Shown here: piece after piece, positions 4,924 through 5,466 of the stretch
Position numbering within the stretch: the first letter of the stretch is position 1
Layout of the letters: each line of letters starts with the position of its first letter
Assembly (NCBI GenBank): GCA_014377915.1
Contig: JACMOT010000138.1
Coordinates: forward strand, 1-5,466
Source: Tardiphaga sp.
Lineage (GTDB): Bacteria > Pseudomonadota > Alphaproteobacteria > Rhizobiales > Xanthobacteraceae
Direction of reading: 5' to 3'
DNA length: 5,466 bases
Notes under the pieces: model-generated
Told to the model about the DNA's origin: nothing
Database searches by the model: none
What the model saw: the letters and a program-made list of their open reading frames with translations, nothing else
Translations under genes and position numbers: made by a program

Positions 4924-5466
4924 TTACGCCGCGCGCGTCAGCAGAGCCTTGGTGGCTGCCGTGACATCCGCCTGCCGCATCAGGCTTTCGCCGACCAGAA
5001 AGGTCGATATTCCGACGCGCTCAAGCTGCGCAAGGTCGCTGGCGGCGAAAATTCCGCTCTCGCCGACCATCAAACGGTCTTTCGGGATCATCGGCGCCAG
5101 GGTCTCGCTCGTCGCCAGCGTAGTCTCGAAGGTCCGCAAATTGCGGTTGTTGATGCCGATCATCGGCGAGCGCAGGTTCAACGCCCGTTCCAGTTCCGTC
5201 TGGTCGTGGACTTCGAGCAGCACGTCCATGCCGTAAGCGATGGCGGCGTCCTCGATGTCGCGGGCGGTGGCATCATCGAGCGCGGCCATGATGATCAGGA
5301 TGCAGTCGGCGCCATGCGCGCGCGCCTCCACTACCTGATAGGTGTCGAACATGAAGTCCTTGCGCAGCCCCGGCAGCTCCACCGCGGCGCGCGCGGCCAC
5401 CATGAAGTCGAGATGGCCCTGGAACGAGGGCGTGTCGGTCAGCACCGACAGGCATGCCGCGCCGCC
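4924..5466 (-). CDS. trpC: Indole-3-glycerol phosphate synthase TrpC (N-terminus cut by window edge)
   Basis: TrpC closes the ring of carboxyphenylamino-deoxyribulose phosphate to give indole-3-glycerol phosphate in tryptophan synthesis. The C-terminal 180 residues of a beta/alpha barrel normally about 260-275 long are present, beginning [17 protein letters not shown] at the window edge. Visible active-site blocks are LRKDFMFD (catalytic lysine), [15 protein letters not shown] (catalytic glutamate), [11 protein letters not shown] (substrate-binding Asn) and VGESGI (Glu-Ser of the phosphate region). FLVGESLMR marks the end of the barrel. The stop is TAA at 4924-4926. The true start lies outside the window; the GTG at 5445 that can look like a start is an internal Val. 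The gene reads toward moaC. Confidence 0.97.
   Translation of the reverse strand, partial: GGAACLSVLTDTPSFQGHLDFMVAARAAVELPGLRKDFMFDTYQVVEARAHGADCILIIMAALDDATARDIEDAAIAYGMDVLLEVHDQTELERALNLRSPMIGINNRNLRTFETTLATSETLAPMIPKDRLMVGESGIFAASDLAQLERVGISTFLVGESLMRQADVTAATKALLTRAA

Noticed and set aside
5273..5455. 60-codon minus-strand frame within trpC
   Set aside because: It lies out of frame with the recognised TrpC active-site motifs.

Overview
The window looks like chromosomal DNA from a GC-rich alphaproteobacterium, most likely the Bradyrhizobium / Rhodopseudomonas group. Three things support this: the LexA sequence type, an alphaproteobacterial direct-repeat SOS box (GTTC-N7-GTTC) upstream of lexA, and tryptophan and molybdenum-cofactor genes lying next to lexA. 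The genus is inferred from recognised protein sequences, not from a search.

Layout. On the minus strand, read right to left, are the 3' part of trpC (indole-3-glycerol phosphate synthase, cut by the right edge), moaC (cyclic pyranopterin monophosphate synthase), a HAD-family phosphatase gene overlapping moeA (molybdopterin molybdenumtransferase) by one base, and lexA (SOS repressor, cut by the left edge). Between moaC and the HAD gene, about 2.64-3.87 kb, lies an opposite-strand cassette: a 90-residue protein of unknown function, then cbtB and cbtA, the two parts of a predicted cobalt transporter. A possible 60-residue single-span protein follows, with low confidence. The stretch between cbtA and moaC (3874-4324) has no firm gene. 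It holds that weak ORF, a small hairpin and an 82-bp palindromic element.

How the genes relate. MoaC makes the first stable pterin intermediate of molybdenum cofactor synthesis, and MoeA inserts the metal at the end. The HAD phosphatase is probably translationally coupled to MoeA, with an unknown substrate. LexA has its own promoter region carrying its own operator, so it is probably autoregulated. CbtB and CbtA are predicted to act together in the inner membrane to take up cobalt for vitamin B12.

The most unusual structure is the element at 4213-4294. A perfect 15-bp outer stem encloses three hairpins that abut one another with no unpaired junction bases, so the whole unit can fold as a four-way cloverleaf on either strand. 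It resembles dispersed palindromic repeats of this bacterial group. I found no clear new multi-gene system. The 90-residue protein beside cbtBA and the HAD-moeA coupling are the best functional leads.
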